Source: DASVXQ01 sp046727955 (GTDB taxonomy: Bacteria; Actinomycetota; CALGFH01). From it: 26,697 bases of DNA. Position 1 is the first letter of the stretch. Each line of letters begins with the position of its first letter. Position numbers and translations under genes: made by a program. Location: contig JBKPDO010000080.1 in NCBI GenBank assembly GCA_046727955.1, forward strand, positions 1-26,697, in the 5' to 3' direction. A model generated the notes under the pieces. That model was given only the letters and a program-made list of their open reading frames with translations. It made no database searches and was not told the origin of the DNA. Shown one piece after another: positions 14,551 to 21,619 of the stretch.

Positions 14551-14686
14551 CCATGTGGGGGAGCCCGCTTCCCCCACGGCCCCCCAAGGGGCCTGATCCA
14601 TGTGAGGGGAGCCCGCTCCCCCCACGGCCCCCCAAGGTCAAGACCCTTCCGTGGTGCCGTACGGGGAACTCGCTCTCCCCACATGG
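14551..14686. repeat. Cluster of three REP-like hairpin repeats
   Basis: Two direct units (14551-14589 and 14598-14637) are nearly identical: CCATGTG, a G-run, AGC-CC-GCT, a C-run, CACGG, then CCCCCCAAGG. The arms of each pair into a hairpin of about 10 bp with a two-base loop. A third, more diverged unit is inverted (14661-14686, reading CCATGTGGGGAGAGCGAG on the minus strand). The same core returns at 26571-26658. They lie between the divergent ileS leader and dksA promoter; the rest of 14466-14828 shows only that promoter. Confidence 0.8.
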
Positions 14687-14703
14687 ATGACGCTGCTCCC
14701 CGG

Positions 14704-14709
14704 TACAAT
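14704..14709 (+). promoter_or_regulatory. Candidate -10 element (TACAAT) for dksA-lspA-rluD
   Basis: TACAAT in the context GGTACAATG lies 120 bases before the dksA start, the only good -10 hexamer in this gap. There is no clear -35; the position it would occupy is inside the third REP-like unit. Confidence 0.4.
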
Positions 14710-14828
14710 GCGCAGACACCCGACCCAGCGCCGCCGTACGGCGGCAGTGGCGCCGCGGCCGGCTGCCGGATCCGTGGCGGCGTGCCGGTCCGCCGCCTGC
14801 TGGGGCGGACGGACGCGGAGGACTGCCG

Positions 14829-15281
14829 ATGGCAACCAAGAGAACAGCAAGCGCCCGGACCTCCCCTTCCCGGTCTTCCGCGCGCATGCCGGCGGCGGCT
14901 CTCGCCGGCAAGCGGATCACCGCCCGCGACCTGCGCGGCTTCCGCCTGCGGCTGGAGGACGAGCTGCAGGCGCTGTGCGGCCGGCGGGACGGCCTCGAGG
15001 CCGCCAGCGCCTCGAGCCTCGCGTCCGCCGGTGAGGTGGGCTTCGCCGAGGAGCACGCTGGCGCCGGCTCGTTCGCCTTCGAGCGCGAGCGGGAGCTCTC
15101 GCTGGTCGGCAACCTCCGCGACCTGATCGAGAAGATCGAGGCGGCGCTGGGGCGCATCGACGACGGCAGCTTCGGCCGCTGCGAGACCTGCGGCGAGGCG
15201 ATCGAGGCGGAGCGGCTGGACGCGCTGCCCTACGCCACCCTGTGCCTCGACGACGCCCGCCGCCGCTCGCGGGCGCGCTGA
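14829..15281 (+). CDS. DksA/TraR-family zinc-finger RNA polymerase-binding protein
   Basis: DksA/TraR proteins enter the RNA polymerase secondary channel and tune initiation, often with ppGpp. The 150-residue product has a basic disordered N-terminus (1-30), a helical hairpin (about 31-110, LRGFRLRLEDELQAL and NLRDLIEKIEAALGRIDDGSFGRC) and the zinc-finger segment CETCGEAIEAERLDALP. Cysteines 118, 121 and 139 are present, but the usual fourth cysteine position is Asp142 (CLDD), so zinc binding may be weak or use the acid. GGAGG at 14817-14821 is seven bases before ATG 14829. It is two bases upstream of lspA and the likely first gene of a dksA-lspA-rluD operon. Confidence 0.88.
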   Translation: MATKRTASARTSPSRSSARMPAAALAGKRITARDLRGFRLRLEDELQALCGRRDGLEAASASSLASAGEVGFAEEHAGAGSFAFERERELSLVGNLRDLIEKIEAALGRIDDGSFGRCETCGEAIEAERLDALPYATLCLDDARRRSRAR

Positions 15282-15283
15282 CC

Positions 15284-15817
15284 ATGACGCGGCCGGTCGC
15301 GCGCCAGCTCACCATGTACGGCGTCGCCGCCGCGGTGGTGGGCGCCGACCAGCTCAGCAAGTACCTGGTGGTGCGCAACCTCGCCGGCAAGCCGCCCATC
15401 CGGCTCATCGGCAGCGTGGTGGAGCTGCGCTACGCCACCAACTCGGGCGGGGCGTTCTCGCTGCTCACCGGCGCGCCGGTGTTCTTCGCGCTGATGGCGG
15501 TCGCGGTGATCGGCGGGATCCTCTACGCCGGTCGCCGCGCGCGCGGCCTTCCGGTCCAGGTCGCGCTCGGGCTGCTGCTCGGCGGGGCGGTGGGCAACCT
15601 GCTCGACCGCCTGCTGCGGGGCGAGGTGCCGCTGCGCGGCGAGGTCGTGGACTTCATCAAGATCGGCTGGTGGCCGGTCTTCAACCTGGCCGACTCCTGC
15701 ATCGTGATCGGCGGGCTGCTGCTGGCGCTGCTGCTCGGGCGTGCCGAGCGCCCGCCGGCGCGCCAGGACGAGCCGGAGCGCGGCAGCGGCACGGAGGCCC
15801 GCTCCCGACCCACGTGA
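15284..15817 (+). CDS. lspA: Lipoprotein signal peptidase (signal peptidase II)
   Basis: LspA is a membrane aspartyl protease that cleaves the signal peptide of diacylglyceryl-modified prolipoproteins. The 177-residue product has four hydrophobic segments (about 8-24, 66-82, 91-106, 133-151) and all family boxes: ADQLSKYLV, ATNSGGAFSLL, GNLLDRLLRGEVPLRGEVVDFI with catalytic D108, and FNLADSCIVIGG with catalytic D137. The start is ATG 15284, two bases after dksA; an in-frame ATG at 15242 lies inside dksA and would add a Pro/Arg stretch untypical of the family. The C-terminal 25 residues are polar. The stop overlaps the rluD GTG (GTGA). Confidence 0.95.
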   Translation: MTRPVARQLTMYGVAAAVVGADQLSKYLVVRNLAGKPPIRLIGSVVELRYATNSGGAFSLLTGAPVFFALMAVAVIGGILYAGRRARGLPVQVALGLLLGGAVGNLLDRLLRGEVPLRGEVVDFIKIGWWPVFNLADSCIVIGGLLLALLLGRAERPPARQDEPERGSGTEARSRPT

Positions 15818-16761
15818 CCGCGCCCGGACCTTCAGCGACCGAGGCCGTGGCGCCGCCCGCCGCCGCCGGCCGGCGGCTGGACCAGGCGCTCGCCGAGCTC
15901 GCCGGGGTCTCCCGGGCAGTGGCCAGCCGCTGGGTGGACGCCGGGCGGGTGCTGGTCGACGGGTGCGCGCGGCCCAGGTCGCACCGGCTGGAGGGTGGCG
16001 AGCGGCTGCGCTGGCAGCCGCTGGAGCCCGCCCCGCCCGCCGAGCCGGCGCCAGCGCCGGAGCGACTGCCGCTCCAGGTCCGCTACGAGGACGAGCACCT
16101 GCTGGTAGTGGCCAAGCCGGCCGGGCTGGTGGTGCACCCGGGCGCCGGGCACCCCGGCGGGACGCTGGTCAACGCGCTGCTCGGCCGCGAGGGCTCGCGA
16201 TTGTCGACGATGGGCGGCGCGGGCCGGCCCGGCATCGTCCACCGGCTCGACAAGGACACCTCCGGGCTGCTGCTGGTGGCCAAGGACGACCGCACGCACT
16301 GGGCGCTCGCGCGTGAGCTGGCCGCGCACCGCATCGAGCGTCGCTACCTCGCGCTGGCGCAGGGGCACCTGGAGCCGAGCGGCACGGTGGACGCGCCGCT
16401 CGGCCGTCACCCGCGTGACCGCAAGCGCATGGCGGTGGTTCCCGGCGGCCGCCGCGCGGTGACCCACTGGCAGGTGCTGGAGAGCCACCCGGCCGCGGAC
16501 CTTGTCGAGGCCACGCTGGAGACCGGCCGTACCCACCAGATCCGGGTGCACCTCGCCTACCTGCGCCATCCGGTGGTGGGGGACCGCACCTACGGCGCCG
16601 ACCCCCGGCTCGCCGCCCGGCTCGGTCTCGGGCGCCCCTTCCTGCACGCCTGGCGCCTGCGCTTCCGTCACCCCGTGGACGGCCGCGAGATCGACCTCAC
16701 CGAGCCGCTCCCGGACGAGCTGGAAGCGGGTCTGGGCCGCCTGCGCCAGCGAGCCCACTGA
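15814..16761 (+). CDS. RluA/RluD-family 23S rRNA pseudouridine synthase
   Basis: These enzymes isomerise specific uridines of large-subunit rRNA to pseudouridine. The 315-residue product has an Ala/Pro-rich start, an S4 RNA-binding domain at about 20-68 (RRLDQALAEL...SRAVASRWVDAGRVLVDG), then the catalytic domain with LLVVAKPAGLVVHPGAG, GIVHRLDKDTSGLLLVAK (nucleophile D146), RYLALAQG, TGRTHQIRVHLAYLRHPVVGD and FLHAWRLRFRHP. RluD-type synthases commonly follow lspA in Gram-positive bacteria. The start is GTG 15814 overlapping the lspA stop. The exact target uridines cannot be told from sequence, so no symbol is given although RluD is likeliest. Confidence 0.94.
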   Translation: MTAPGPSATEAVAPPAAAGRRLDQALAELAGVSRAVASRWVDAGRVLVDGCARPRSHRLEGGERLRWQPLEPAPPAEPAPAPERLPLQVRYEDEHLLVVAKPAGLVVHPGAGHPGGTLVNALLGREGSRLSTMGGAGRPGIVHRLDKDTSGLLLVAKDDRTHWALARELAAHRIERRYLALAQGHLEPSGTVDAPLGRHPRDRKRMAVVPGGRRAVTHWQVLESHPAADLVEATLETGRTHQIRVHLAYLRHPVVGDRTYGADPRLAARLGLGRPFLHAWRLRFRHPVDGREIDLTEPLPDELEAGLGRLRQRAH

Positions 16762-16788
16762 GCCCGTGCGGAGCCCGTGCGGAGCCCG
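16760..16788 (+). repeat. 11-bp tandem repeat at the end of the rluD gene
   Basis: GAGCCCGTGCG is present at 16760-16770 and 16771-16781 and begins a third time at 16782-16788. The array starts at the rluD stop codon and continues into the spacer. It looks like a slippage tract; no function is apparent. Confidence 0.7.
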
Positions 16789-16822
16789 AATGTGCCGAGT
16801 TCCTGACCTGGGGGTTCCTGCC

Positions 16823-16847
16823 GAATCCCTTGCGCCACAAGGGATTC
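16823..16847 (+). terminator. Hairpin downstream of rluD
   Basis: GAATCCCTTG (16823-16832) pairs perfectly with CAAGGGATTC (16838-16847) over a five-base loop, 62 bases past the rluD stop and upstream of the dnaE promoter candidate. Its place between two transcription units suggests a terminator; a T-tract is missing. Confidence 0.5.
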
Positions 16848-16864
16848 CGGCGCTCCGAGCTTCG

Positions 16865-16893
16865 TTGATCGGGCCGCCGATCGGAGCTACCCT
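16865..16893 (+). promoter_or_regulatory. Candidate promoter for dnaE
   Basis: TTGATC at 16865-16870 and TACCCT at 16888-16893 are exactly 17 bases apart. A start near 16900 would put the DnaA-box palindromes just downstream in the leader, about 120 bases before the dnaE start. Confidence 0.5.
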
Positions 16894-16918
16894 GTTGCCA
16901 ACTTACACGGATGTAATT

Positions 16919-16961
16919 TTGTCCACAGCCTGTGGAAAATGTTTCCACAGCCTGTGGAACG
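16919..16961 (+). promoter_or_regulatory. DnaA-box palindrome pair upstream of dnaE
   Basis: TTGTCCACA (16919-16927) is an exact match to the actinobacterial DnaA box. It forms a palindrome with CTGTGGAA (16930-16937), whose complement reads TTTTCCACA. A second palindrome, TTCCACAG-C-CTGTGGAA, occupies 16943-16959. Four box-like sites thus alternate in orientation and the palindrome centres are 22 bases apart, about two helix turns. An AT-richer TTACA-CGGA-TGTAA inverted repeat lies just upstream (16904-16917). Confidence 0.6.
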
Positions 16962-16967
16962 CGCTGC

Positions 16968-16991
16968 CTCTGGCGCCCTGCGGCGCCAGAG
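16968..16991 (+). other. Strong hairpin in the dnaE leader
   Basis: CTCTGGCGCC (16968-16977) pairs perfectly with GGCGCCAGAG (16982-16991) over a four-base loop, ending 27 bases before the dnaE GTG. In the transcript this stem would sit just upstream of the ribosome-binding region. It may modulate translation or act as attenuator-like structure, or end the upstream unit. Confidence 0.5.
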
Positions 16992-17018
16992 CTCGCAAGC
17001 GACAAGACAGGGGACGGC

Positions 17019-20000
17019 GTGCCGGACAGCTTCGCTCATCTCCACGTCCACACCGAGTACTCGATGCTCGACGGAGCCGCCCGGGTCGACGACCTGTTCG
17101 CCGAGGCGGCCCGCATGGGGATGCCGGCGCTGGCCATGACCGACCACGGCAACCTGTTCGGCACGGTCGACTTCTACCAGGCGGGCAAGAAGCACGGGGT
17201 CAAGCCGATCATCGGGGTCGAAAGCTACTTGGCCCCCGGCAGCCGTTTCGAGAAGCAGCGCCGCGACACCGCCGAGCCCTACAGCCACCTCACCCTGCTG
17301 GCCTCGAGCCAGACCGGCTACGCCAACCTGCTCAAGCTGTGCTCGCTGGCCTCACTGGAGGGCTACTTCTACAAGCCCCGCATGGACCGGGAGCTGTTCG
17401 AGCGCCACCACGAGGGCATCGTCGCCACCACCGGCTGCCTCGGCGGCGAGGTCAACCAGGCGATCCTCAAGGGCGACCTGGCCGGCGCCCGGCGCGTCGC
17501 CGCCGAGCTGCGCGACCTCTTCGGCCCCGACAGCTATTTCGCCGAACTACACGACCACGGCATCGCCCTGCAGCACGAGGTCAACCGCGAGCTGATCCCG
17601 CTGGCCAAAGACCTCGGCATCCCCCTACTGGCCGCCAACGACCTGCACTACACCCGCAAAGCAGACGCCAAGGCGCACGACGTCCTGCTGTGCATCCAGA
17701 CCAACGCCGCCCAGGCCGACCCCAAGCGCCTCCGCTTCGAGAGCGAGGAGTTCTACCTCAAGTCGCCGCGGGAGATGCGGGCGCTGTTCGCGGACTACCC
17801 CGAGGCGTGCGACAACACCCTGCTGCTCGCCGAGCGCTGCGAGGTCGAGCTTGAGTTCGGCAACAACAAGCTGCCCCGCTTCGACGTGCCCGAGGGCCAC
17901 ACCCTCGAGTCCTGGCTGCGTCACGAGGTCGACCGCGGCGCGCGCGAGCGCTACGGCGACCCGCTGCCGCCCCAGGTCGGCGAGCGCATCGACTACGAGC
18001 TGTCGGTGATCGACCAACTCGGCTTCGCCGGCTACTTCCTGATCGTCGCCGACCTGTGCCGGCACGCCCGCGACAACGGCATCCGCGTCGGGCCGGGGCG
18101 GGGCAGCGCCGCCGGCTCGTGCGTGTCCTACTGCCTGCGGATCACCGACCTCGACCCGATCGGCTACGGGCTCATGTTCGAGCGCTTCCTCAACCCCGAG
18201 CGCCGCGAGATGCCCGACATCGACATGGACTTCGACGAGCGCCGGCGCGGCGACATGATCCGCTACGCCACCGAGAAGTACGGCGAGGACCACGTCGCCC
18301 AGATCGTCACCTTCTCCACTATCAAGGCCAAGCAGGCGATCCGCGACTCGTGCCGCGTGCTCGGGTTCCCCTACAAGCTCGGCGACGACCTGGCCAAGAT
18401 GATGCCGCCGCCGGTGCTCGGCAAGGAGTGGCCGCTGGCCGACGCCTACAAGCTCTCGGCCGATCTTCGCGCCGCGCGCGACGGCGACCCCGACGCCGGG
18501 AAGGTGCTGCGGACCGCCGAGGGGCTGGAGGGCCTGCGCCGGCAGTGGGGCGTGCACGCCGCCGCGGTGGTGATCTCGCGCGACCCGCTGATGGAGCACG
18601 TCCCGGTGATGAAGCGCGAGGCCGACGGGGCGATCATCACCCAGTACGAGATGAACGGGGTGGCGAAGCTCGGGCTGCTCAAGATGGACTTCCTGGGCCT
18701 GCGCAACCTCACCGTGCTGGACGACACCGTCAGGCACCTGGCCGCCCGCGGCGTCGAGCTGGACCTCGGCAGGCTGCCCACCGACGACGCCGAGACCTTC
18801 CGCATGCTCCAGGCTGGCGACTCCGACGGGGTCTTCCAGATGGAGTCGGAGGGCGTGCGCCGCATCCTCCGGCAGCTCCGGCCGGACCGCTTCGAGGACA
18901 TCGTGGCCGTCATCGCGCTGTACCGGCCCGGTCCGATGGAGCAGATCCCCACCTACATCAAGGGCAAGCAGGACCCGCGCAGCATCAGCTACCTGCACCC
19001 GCTGCTCGAGGAGATCACCGCCGACACCTACGGGGTGATGGTCTACCAGGAGCAGATCATCACCCTGCTGCAGAGGGTCGCGGGCTACTCAGCCGGCGAG
19101 GCCGACATCGTCCGCAAGGCGATCGGCAAGAAGATCGAGGCCCTCATGAAGAAGGAGGAGCCCCGCTTCCTGGCCGGCTGCAAGGAGCGCGGCCTCTCGG
19201 ACGACCAGGCTCGCACCCTGTGGCGCCTGATCCAGCCGTTCGCGGGGTACTCCTTCAACCGCGCCCACGCCGCCGGCTACGGGCTCATCTCCTGGCAGAC
19301 CGCCTACCTCAAGGCGCACCACCCGGTCGAGTACATGGCCGCGCTGCTGACCAGCGTGAAGGACGACAAGGACGCCCGGCCCAAGTACCTCGGCATCTGC
19401 CGGCGCACGGGCATCACGGTGCTGCCGCCCGACGTCAACGACTCGTACTCGGACTTCACCCCGGTTTCGGGAACCGGCGACGGCGAGGCACTACGGGCGA
19501 TCCGCTACGGCCTGTCGGCCGTGCGCAACGTGGGGGAGCAGGTGGTCGACGCGACCGTCGCCGCCCGGCGAGCCAAGGGCCGCTTCACCGATTTCTTCGA
19601 CTTCTGCGAGAAGGTCGACGCGAGCGTGCTCAACAAGCGCGTGGTGGAGTCGCTGATCAAGGCGGGCGCCTTCGACTCGTTCGGCCACTCCCGCAAGGGA
19701 CTGCTGGAGATCCACGACAAGCACATCGACGACGTGCTCGCTCGCAAGCGCGCCGAGGCGGCCGGCCAGTTCTCGCTGTTCGGCGGGCTCGGCGACGGCG
19801 GGCGGGCGGTGGCCCAGCCGCTGCCGTCGATCGGCGCCGAGGACTGGGACAAGACCCAGCGGCTCGCCTTCGAGAAGGAGATGCTCGGCCAGTACGTCTC
19901 CGACCACCCCCTGCTCGGCCTGGAGCACGTGCTGGAGCGCGAGTCCGACACCTCGCTGTCCTCGCTCGGCGAGCGCTCCGACCAGGCGGTGGTCACCGTC

Positions 20001-20474
20001 GCGGGGATCCTCGCCAAGCTGATCAAGAAGTTCACCAAGGGTGGCGAGACCTACGTGGTCGCCCAGCTCGAGGACCTGGACGGCGCGGCGGAGTGCATCT
20101 TCTTCCCCAAGGTCTACCAGATATACCAGAACCTCCTGGTACAGGACACCGTGGTGGTGGTCAAGGCCCGGGTCGACGGGCGCGACGAGACCCCCAAGCT
20201 GGTCGCCCTCGAGGTGGGGCCGCCGAACCTCGGGGACCCCGGCGTGCGGCCGGTCGTACTCGAGCTGCAGGCTCGCGCCTGCGACGACGGCATCGTCAGC
20301 CGGCTCAAGCGCATTCTCGGCTCGCACCGTGGCAAGTCGCCGGTGCACCTGCAGATCCGCGGCGCCCACTCGACCATGGTCGTGCAGCTCGGCGACGAGT
20401 TCCGGGTCGACCCCCGCAACGGCCTCTACGCCGAGATCAAGGCCGAGCTCGGCCCGGACGCCCTGGTCATCTGA
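17019..20474 (+). CDS. dnaE: DNA polymerase III alpha subunit, DnaE1 type
   Basis: This is the replicative polymerase catalytic subunit. The 1151-residue product starts with a PHP domain (HLHVHTEYSMLDG, MTDHGNLFG, IIGVESYLAPGSRF, NDLHYT), whose metal ligands look complete, so intrinsic proofreading as in mycobacterial DnaE1 is possible. The catalytic palm has GPGRGSAAGSCVSYCL and PDIDMDFDERRR (about 400-410) with the paired aspartates, then YRPGPMEQIP, AGYSFNRAHAAGYGLISWQTAYLK-type fingers sequence, a helix-hairpin-helix region, and a C-terminal OB fold from about 990 (VTVAGILAKLIKKFTKGGETYVV). GTG 17019 is chosen because family homology starts there; the upstream open frame is leader. Near the end QFSLFGG resembles a clamp-binding motif. 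The leader suggests DnaA-linked control. Confidence 0.97.
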   Translation: MPDSFAHLHVHTEYSMLDGAARVDDLFAEAARMGMPALAMTDHGNLFGTVDFYQAGKKHGVKPIIGVESYLAPGSRFEKQRRDTAEPYSHLTLLASSQTGYANLLKLCSLASLEGYFYKPRMDRELFERHHEGIVATTGCLGGEVNQAILKGDLAGARRVAAELRDLFGPDSYFAELHDHGIALQHEVNRELIPLAKDLGIPLLAANDLHYTRKADAKAHDVLLCIQTNAAQADPKRLRFESEEFYLKSPREMRALFADYPEACDNTLLLAERCEVELEFGNNKLPRFDVPEGHTLESWLRHEVDRGARERYGDPLPPQVGERIDYELSVIDQLGFAGYFLIVADLCRHARDNGIRVGPGRGSAAGSCVSYCLRITDLDPIGYGLMFERFLNPERREMPDIDMDFDERRRGDMIRYATEKYGEDHVAQIVTFSTIKAKQAIRDSCRVLGFPYKLGDDLAKMMPPPVLGKEWPLADAYKLSADLRAARDGDPDAGKVLRTAEGLEGLRRQWGVHAAAVVISRDPLMEHVPVMKREADGAIITQYEMNGVAKLGLLKMDFLGLRNLTVLDDTVRHLAARGVELDLGRLPTDDAETFRMLQAGDSDGVFQMESEGVRRILRQLRPDRFEDIVAVIALYRPGPMEQIPTYIKGKQDPRSISYLHPLLEEITADTYGVMVYQEQIITLLQRVAGYSAGEADIVRKAIGKKIEALMKKEEPRFLAGCKERGLSDDQARTLWRLIQPFAGYSFNRAHAAGYGLISWQTAYLKAHHPVEYMAALLTSVKDDKDARPKYLGICRRTGITVLPPDVNDSYSDFTPVSGTGDGEALRAIRYGLSAVRNVGEQVVDATVAARRAKGRFTDFFDFCEKVDASVLNKRVVESLIKAGAFDSFGHSRKGLLEIHDKHIDDVLARKRAEAAGQFSLFGGLGDGGRAVAQPLPSIGAEDWDKTQRLAFEKEMLGQYVSDHPLLGLEHVLERESDTSLSSLGERSDQAVVTVAGILAKLIKKFTKGGETYVVAQLEDLDGAAECIFFPKVYQIYQNLLVQDTVVVVKARVDGRDETPKLVALEVGPPNLGDPGVRPVVLELQARACDDGIVSRLKRILGSHRGKSPVHLQIRGAHSTMVVQLGDEFRVDPRNGLYAEIKAELGPDALVI

Positions 20475-20540
20475 GGCGACCGCTCGGGCGACCGGCTCAG
20501 AGACCGCGCAGCACCCGCTCGACGTCAATGTTCATCGGCC

Positions 20541-21479
20541 TCAGCTCCCGGCCGGGCGGTCGAGGCGGGCGACGTCCGACACCGGTCCGAGGTGGCCGAG
20601 CTTGTCGGGGTTGACTACTGAGCGGACCGCCTGGACCCGACCCTCGGAGACGTCCAGGACGAACACGTTGATCACCCGCCCCCCCGCGTCCAGGCCGATC
20701 GCGCCAGGCTGCCCGTTCAGCTCGGCCAGCCGGACCCGCGCCCCCAGGCGCGCGCCGCGCGCGAACAGCCCCAGCAGCAGCCGCGCGACGCGCTCGCGCC
20801 CGTGGATGGGCTCCTTGAACGCCTGCGCCTTGCCGCCGCCGTCGCCGGTGAAGACCGCGTCCGCGGTGAGCAGGTCCACAAGCCCCTCCATGTCGCCCTG
20901 CTCGCAGGCGGCGAAGAACCTGCGCACCAGCTCGTCCCGCTCCGGCGTCGACGCCTCGAACCGTGGCGTGCCGATCTCGATGCGGCGCCGGGCGCGGGCG
21001 AAGATCTGCCGGCTGTTCGCCTCGCTCTTGCCAACGATCTGGCCGATCTCGCCGTAGCCGTACTCGAAGACCTCTCGCAGCAGGAACACCGCCCGCTCCA
21101 CCGGGCTGAGGTTCTCGAGCAGGATCAGGAACGCCATCGACAACGAATCGGCCATCTCGGCGTGCTGCGCCACGTCCGCCTCCGTTTCGGTCACGAGCGG
21201 CTCGGGTAGCCAGGGGCCCGCGTACGACTCGCGACGCGACCGCGCGGCGCGGAGGTGGTCGATGGCCAGCCGAGTTGTGACTGCCGCCAGGTAGGCCTTG
21301 GGGGACTCGACCTCGGTGCCGCCCTCCAGGGCGCGATGCCACCGCAGGAACGCCTCCTGCACCACGTCCTCTGCCTCCGCGACGCTGCCGAGCATCCGGT
21401 ACGCGATCGAGAACAGCAGCGGCCGCAGCTCCGCGTGGACCTCGCCAGCCGAGCGTATCCGAGCCTGGTGCTCTTCCAT
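20541..21479 (-). CDS. ECF41-family RNA polymerase sigma factor with C-terminal SnoaL-like domain
   Basis: This extracytoplasmic-function sigma factor directs polymerase to a few target promoters. The 312-residue product has sigma2 (FSIAYRMLGSVAEAEDVVQEAFLRW, about 23-47), a linker with the family motif WLPEP (90-94), and sigma4 (LSPVERAVFLLREVFEYGYGEIGQIVGKSEANSRQIFARARRRI, about 124-167). A fused SnoaL-like domain carries the ECF41 signatures DGGGK (213-217) and NPDKL (290-294); in this family the extension regulates activity in place of an anti-sigma factor. The start is ATG 21479; open frame upstream overlaps the promoter. It is divergent from an epimerase gene, one of the three classic ECF41 partners. 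A matching promoter directly before it suggests autoregulation and a nearly leaderless mRNA. Confidence 0.93.
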   Translation of the reverse strand: MEEHQARIRSAGEVHAELRPLLFSIAYRMLGSVAEAEDVVQEAFLRWHRALEGGTEVESPKAYLAAVTTRLAIDHLRAARSRRESYAGPWLPEPLVTETEADVAQHAEMADSLSMAFLILLENLSPVERAVFLLREVFEYGYGEIGQIVGKSEANSRQIFARARRRIEIGTPRFEASTPERDELVRRFFAACEQGDMEGLVDLLTADAVFTGDGGGKAQAFKEPIHGRERVARLLLGLFARGARLGARVRLAELNGQPGAIGLDAGGRVINVFVLDVSEGRVQAVRSVVNPDKLGHLGPVSDVARLDRPAGS

Positions 21480-21487
21480 GCCCTCCA

Positions 21488-21514
21488 GACGTTTTGCCCG
21501 CCGGTTCCGTGACA
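21488..21514 (-). promoter_or_regulatory. ECF41-type promoter for the sigma gene itself
   Basis: On the minus strand TGTCACG (plus 21514-21508), 16 bases and CGTC (21491-21488) match the ECF41 consensus TGTCACA-N16-CGTC in all but one position. The -10 part ends only eight bases before ATG 21479, so transcription would begin at or near the start codon. Confidence 0.7.
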
Positions 21515-21542
21515 ACCCGTGATCGCCGTCGCCGCCATGCAG

Positions 21543-21569
21543 TGTCACACAGCTGCCTGCCTCCTCGTC
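21543..21569 (+). promoter_or_regulatory. ECF41-type promoter for the epimerase gene
   Basis: TGTCACA (21543-21549), exactly 16 bases, then CGTC (21566-21569) reproduces the published ECF41 target consensus in full. Transcription would start about 40-45 bases before the epimerase ATG at 21620. Confidence 0.82.
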
Positions 21570-21619
21570 ACGAGATGGAGCCAGAAATGCAGCCAGAGCC
21601 AGATCGAGAGGAGACGATC

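Noticed and set aside
11960..15157. A 1065-codon open frame on the minus strand running across ileS, its leader and dksA
   Set aside because: Wrong frame of ileS for most of its length; Arg/Gly/Pro-rich with no motif, and it crosses the REP-like hairpins.
16904..16917. TTACA-CGGA-TGTAA as an NrdR box or LexA box
   Set aside because: The sequence does not match either consensus as I know them; kept only as an unnamed inverted repeat next to the DnaA boxes.
20499..20537. A 12-codon minus-strand frame (MNIDVERVLRGL) behind the sigma gene
   Set aside because: Too short to support; could be a remnant of a gene start, but no ribosome site or homology can be argued.
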